The notes beneath the pieces are model-generated. The model had not been told where the DNA came from. It worked only from the letters and a program-made list of their open reading frames with translations, and did no database searches. 5,805 nucleotides of DNA from Holophagaceae bacterium (GTDB lineage Bacteria; Acidobacteriota; Holophagae; Holophagales; Holophagaceae), in contig PMJK01000144.1 in NCBI GenBank assembly GCA_003158505.1, positions 43,682 through 49,486 of the forward strand. Direction: 5' to 3'. Position numbers and translations under genes: made by a program. Positions 4,208-5,805 of this stretch are shown in pieces (positions within the stretch are counted from its first letter, which is position 1; the number at the start of each line of letters is the position of its first letter).

Positions 4208-5746
4208 TTATCGTCCGCTCCTTATGGCCTGCATGGAAGGCACGATGTCTTTGCCGATCTTCCTCGAGTTCCACCAGAGGTAGAAGGCGCTCACGAGACC
4301 CCAGGCAAGCGTGAAGTAGATGGCCCACCGGGTGGCGTTCTTGCTGACGGGATCGGCCGCGGTGAGCCCGATGACGACGATCCCCACGAGCAGTCCGATG
4401 TTCCCGACCAACCCGAGGAAGGGCACGATCGCGTGTTTGCCGCTGTGGAATTCCTTCCGGCCTGAGAAGGCGACGAAGGTCAGGAAGCAGATCAGGGCGT
4501 AGAGGATGAAGGTGCCGATGTTCGAGGCAAGGGTGATGGCGGTCAAGGCGGTGGTGTTGAGGACGCCGATGGCGCCGACGATGGCCGAGACGACCACCAG
4601 AATCCAGACCCCGACATGGGGGGTGGCGTGCTTGCCGTGCAGGGCGCCGAGGGGACCCGGCATCTCACTGTCCTGGGCCATCGCGAAGCTGACGCGCACA
4701 GCGGTGTTGATGGCGGCGAGGGTCGTCCCGAGCACGGCGAGGCCGACGGTTGCGGCGATCACGAGCATCAAGGCGAAGCCATTGCCCCCCAACATCGTGT
4801 CGCCAATCTGCCGGACCAGATCCCCGATGGGGGCGCTGGAGGCGGCCGCAGCCGCCATACCCGTGGTCTTGGTGCCATCCGCCGCGATGTTGACGAGCTT
4901 CTCGCTCACGGCGTAGTTCGCGGCGAAGTACTCCAGCAGGTAGGCGAAGAGGCCCTGGATGACGAGGGAGAGCAGCACGCCGCGGGGAATGTCCCGCTTG
5001 GGATTCTTGGCCTCACCGGCCAGGGACGTAGAGGACTCGAATCCCACCAGGATCAGGATGGCGATGGTGGACTGGAAGAGCATGGCCGAGAGGCTGTGGG
5101 GCCAGGTGATGGAGAAGCCTGAGGGATGGGCCCACTGGGTGGCACCCAGGGGATTCTTCAACCGGAACATGATGGCGAGGATGCTGAAACCCACCAGCGA
5201 CACCAGCTGGATGATGTTGATGGCGATGGAGATGTTCGTGCTGCCAGTGATGCCGCGGACGGCGATGAAGCCCACGAAGACCGAGAACACTGCGGCGATG
5301 GCGATCTGCCAGGGAATGGAGAGCGTGACGCCGAACTGGCTGAAGATGTAAGCCACCAGCGTCGCCATGAAGGCCACCATGACACCGGGGTAGACCCAGT
5401 AGAAGAGGTGGGCCGCCCAGCCCGTGACGAACTTGGAGATGCGGGCGAAGCGCTGATGCCCAGCCTTGTCCCGATCGAGGAAGGCCTTCTCGGCGAAATA
5501 GTAGGATCCGCCGGCTCCCGCCTCAGGGTACTTACGGGCCAGTTCCGCGAAGGAGATCGCGGTGAGCAGCGCCACGATGAGGGCTGCGACGATGCCCGTC
5601 CACATGTCGGTGTCGCCACCCTTGTTGGAGGCCTGGACCTGGAACGTGATCCAGAGGAAGGCCCCGGGTGCGATCAGGGCCATGGCGTTAACGGTGACCC
5701 CGGTCAACCCGAGTGTCTTCTTCACCCCTGCCTGTGGTTCTGCCAT
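4208..5746 (-). CDS. APC-superfamily amino-acid permease
   Basis: A 512-residue inner-membrane transporter with about 12 helices (near 15-38, 47-68, 105-135, 145-163, 173-193, 221-241, 255-278, 322-347, 377-396, 400-426, 438-462, 470-491), the usual length for amino acid/polyamine/organocation carriers. Family marks: IAPGAF (25-30) in the broken first helix, AELARKYPEAGAGGSYYF (67-84), and VGFESSTSLAGEAKNPKRDI (234-253) around helix 6, the APC signature. An Ala-rich loop with AAAAASSAP (298-306) lies between helices 7 and 8. The substrate cannot be read from sequence; amino acids, GABA-like compounds or amines are possible. The ATG at 5746 follows a strong AAGGAGG site. A terminator separates it from the operon downstream, but its place beside a glutamine synthetase suggests a related nitrogen role (inference). 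Confidence 0.9.
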   Translation of the reverse strand: MAEPQAGVKKTLGLTGVTVNAMALIAPGAFLWITFQVQASNKGGDTDMWTGIVAALIVALLTAISFAELARKYPEAGAGGSYYFAEKAFLDRDKAGHQRFARISKFVTGWAAHLFYWVYPGVMVAFMATLVAYIFSQFGVTLSIPWQIAIAAVFSVFVGFIAVRGITGSTNISIAINIIQLVSLVGFSILAIMFRLKNPLGATQWAHPSGFSITWPHSLSAMLFQSTIAILILVGFESSTSLAGEAKNPKRDIPRGVLLSLVIQGLFAYLLEYFAANYAVSEKLVNIAADGTKTTGMAAAAASSAPIGDLVRQIGDTMLGGNGFALMLVIAATVGLAVLGTTLAAINTAVRVSFAMAQDSEMPGPLGALHGKHATPHVGVWILVVVSAIVGAIGVLNTTALTAITLASNIGTFILYALICFLTFVAFSGRKEFHSGKHAIVPFLGLVGNIGLLVGIVVIGLTAADPVSKNATRWAIYFTLAWGLVSAFYLWWNSRKIGKDIVPSMQAIRSGR

Positions 5747-5750
5747 ATGC

Positions 5751-5757
5751 CCTCCTT
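5751..5757 (-). promoter_or_regulatory. Strong ribosome binding site of the permease
   Basis: Minus-strand AAGGAGG, a full match to the 16S rRNA tail, 4 nt before the ATG at 5746. It fixes the start and is the strongest such site of any complete gene in the window. Confidence 0.8.
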
Positions 5758-5774
5758 GGTGCGGGAAAGTGGTT

Positions 5775-5791
5775 GAGGAATTTCGTTCCTC
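5775..5791. promoter_or_regulatory. Inverted repeat GAGGAA / TTCCTC upstream of the permease
   Basis: Six-base perfect arms (5775-5780 and 5786-5791) around TTTCG, starting 29 bp above the permease start. It could be an operator or a leader hairpin. Only 59 nt of upstream DNA are in the window and no convincing -35/-10 pair is visible (TTGCAC at 5805-5800 has only a poor -10 partner), so the promoter probably lies beyond the right edge. Confidence 0.35.
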
Positions 5792-5805
5792 CCAAGTGAG
5801 TGCAA

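Noticed and set aside
2589..4283. 564-codon open frame on the plus strand opposite the kinase and phosphatase
   Set aside because: It mirrors two genes with complete catalytic motifs on the minus strand. Its product is full of His/Gly/Asp-rich low-information sequence with no domain, which is typical of an antisense shadow in GC-rich DNA.
5126..5776. 216-codon open frame on the plus strand opposite the permease
   Set aside because: Asp/Gly/Glu/His-rich antisense product without motifs. The permease on the other strand is unmistakable.
1..5805. tRNA, rRNA, CRISPR array, insertion sequence or prophage genes
   Set aside because: No cloverleaf with a T-loop motif, no regularly spaced direct repeats, and no transposase, integrase or phage-like protein seen on either strand.

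Overview
The window is a tightly organised, single-direction stretch of bacterial DNA: every gene I can support lies on the minus strand, so transcription runs from high to low coordinates. Coding DNA looks about 60-65 % GC by eye, with one sharply AT-rich island near the left end. Hanks-type kinase and PP2C phosphatase genes, a short (alpha-type) glutamine synthetase and high GC would fit a Gram-negative lineage such as Acidobacteriota (Holophaga/Geothrix-like) or a deltaproteobacterial relative. That placement is inference and low confidence.

Layout, in order of transcription. (1) 5746-4208: a 12-TM APC-superfamily amino-acid permease with a strong ribosome binding site, followed by a 7-bp palindrome (4185-4200) and a clear intrinsic terminator (4184-4141). 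(2) 4118-940: a three-gene operon of PP2C Ser/Thr phosphatase, tail-anchored Ser/Thr protein kinase and type I glutamine synthetase. The gaps are 9 nt and then a 1-nt stop/start overlap (TGATG). (3) 763-428: a small four-helix SMR/DMT-like membrane protein, 176 nt downstream of the synthetase. (4) 427-75: an intergenic region of 353 nt holding an AT-rich island (171-290, 82.5 % AT by count), a perfect TATAAT box and a GC-rich leader that can fold extensively. (5) 74-1: the first 24 codons of a gene that runs off the left edge.

How the genes may work together. The synthetase makes glutamine from glutamate and ammonia, and the neighbouring permease may move amino acids. The synthetase lacks the tyrosine adenylylation segment of the enteric type, yet it is translationally coupled to a kinase/phosphatase pair. 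The most attractive hypothesis is that reversible Ser/Thr phosphorylation controls nitrogen assimilation here, either through the synthetase or through a membrane partner. I cannot show this from sequence alone.

The non-coding signals are also notable. Three copies of a 12-bp dyad (WACA-WTTT-TGTA) lie in the two AT-rich intergenic patches: two in the island, exactly 30 bp apart, and one upstream of the small membrane protein. The leader of the left-edge gene has an 11-bp long-range inverted repeat that competes with a local hairpin inside the coding start. The terminator after the permease leaves only 22 nt before the phosphatase start codon, so the operon promoter must overlap the terminator or lie inside the permease gene, or the operon must depend on readthrough.
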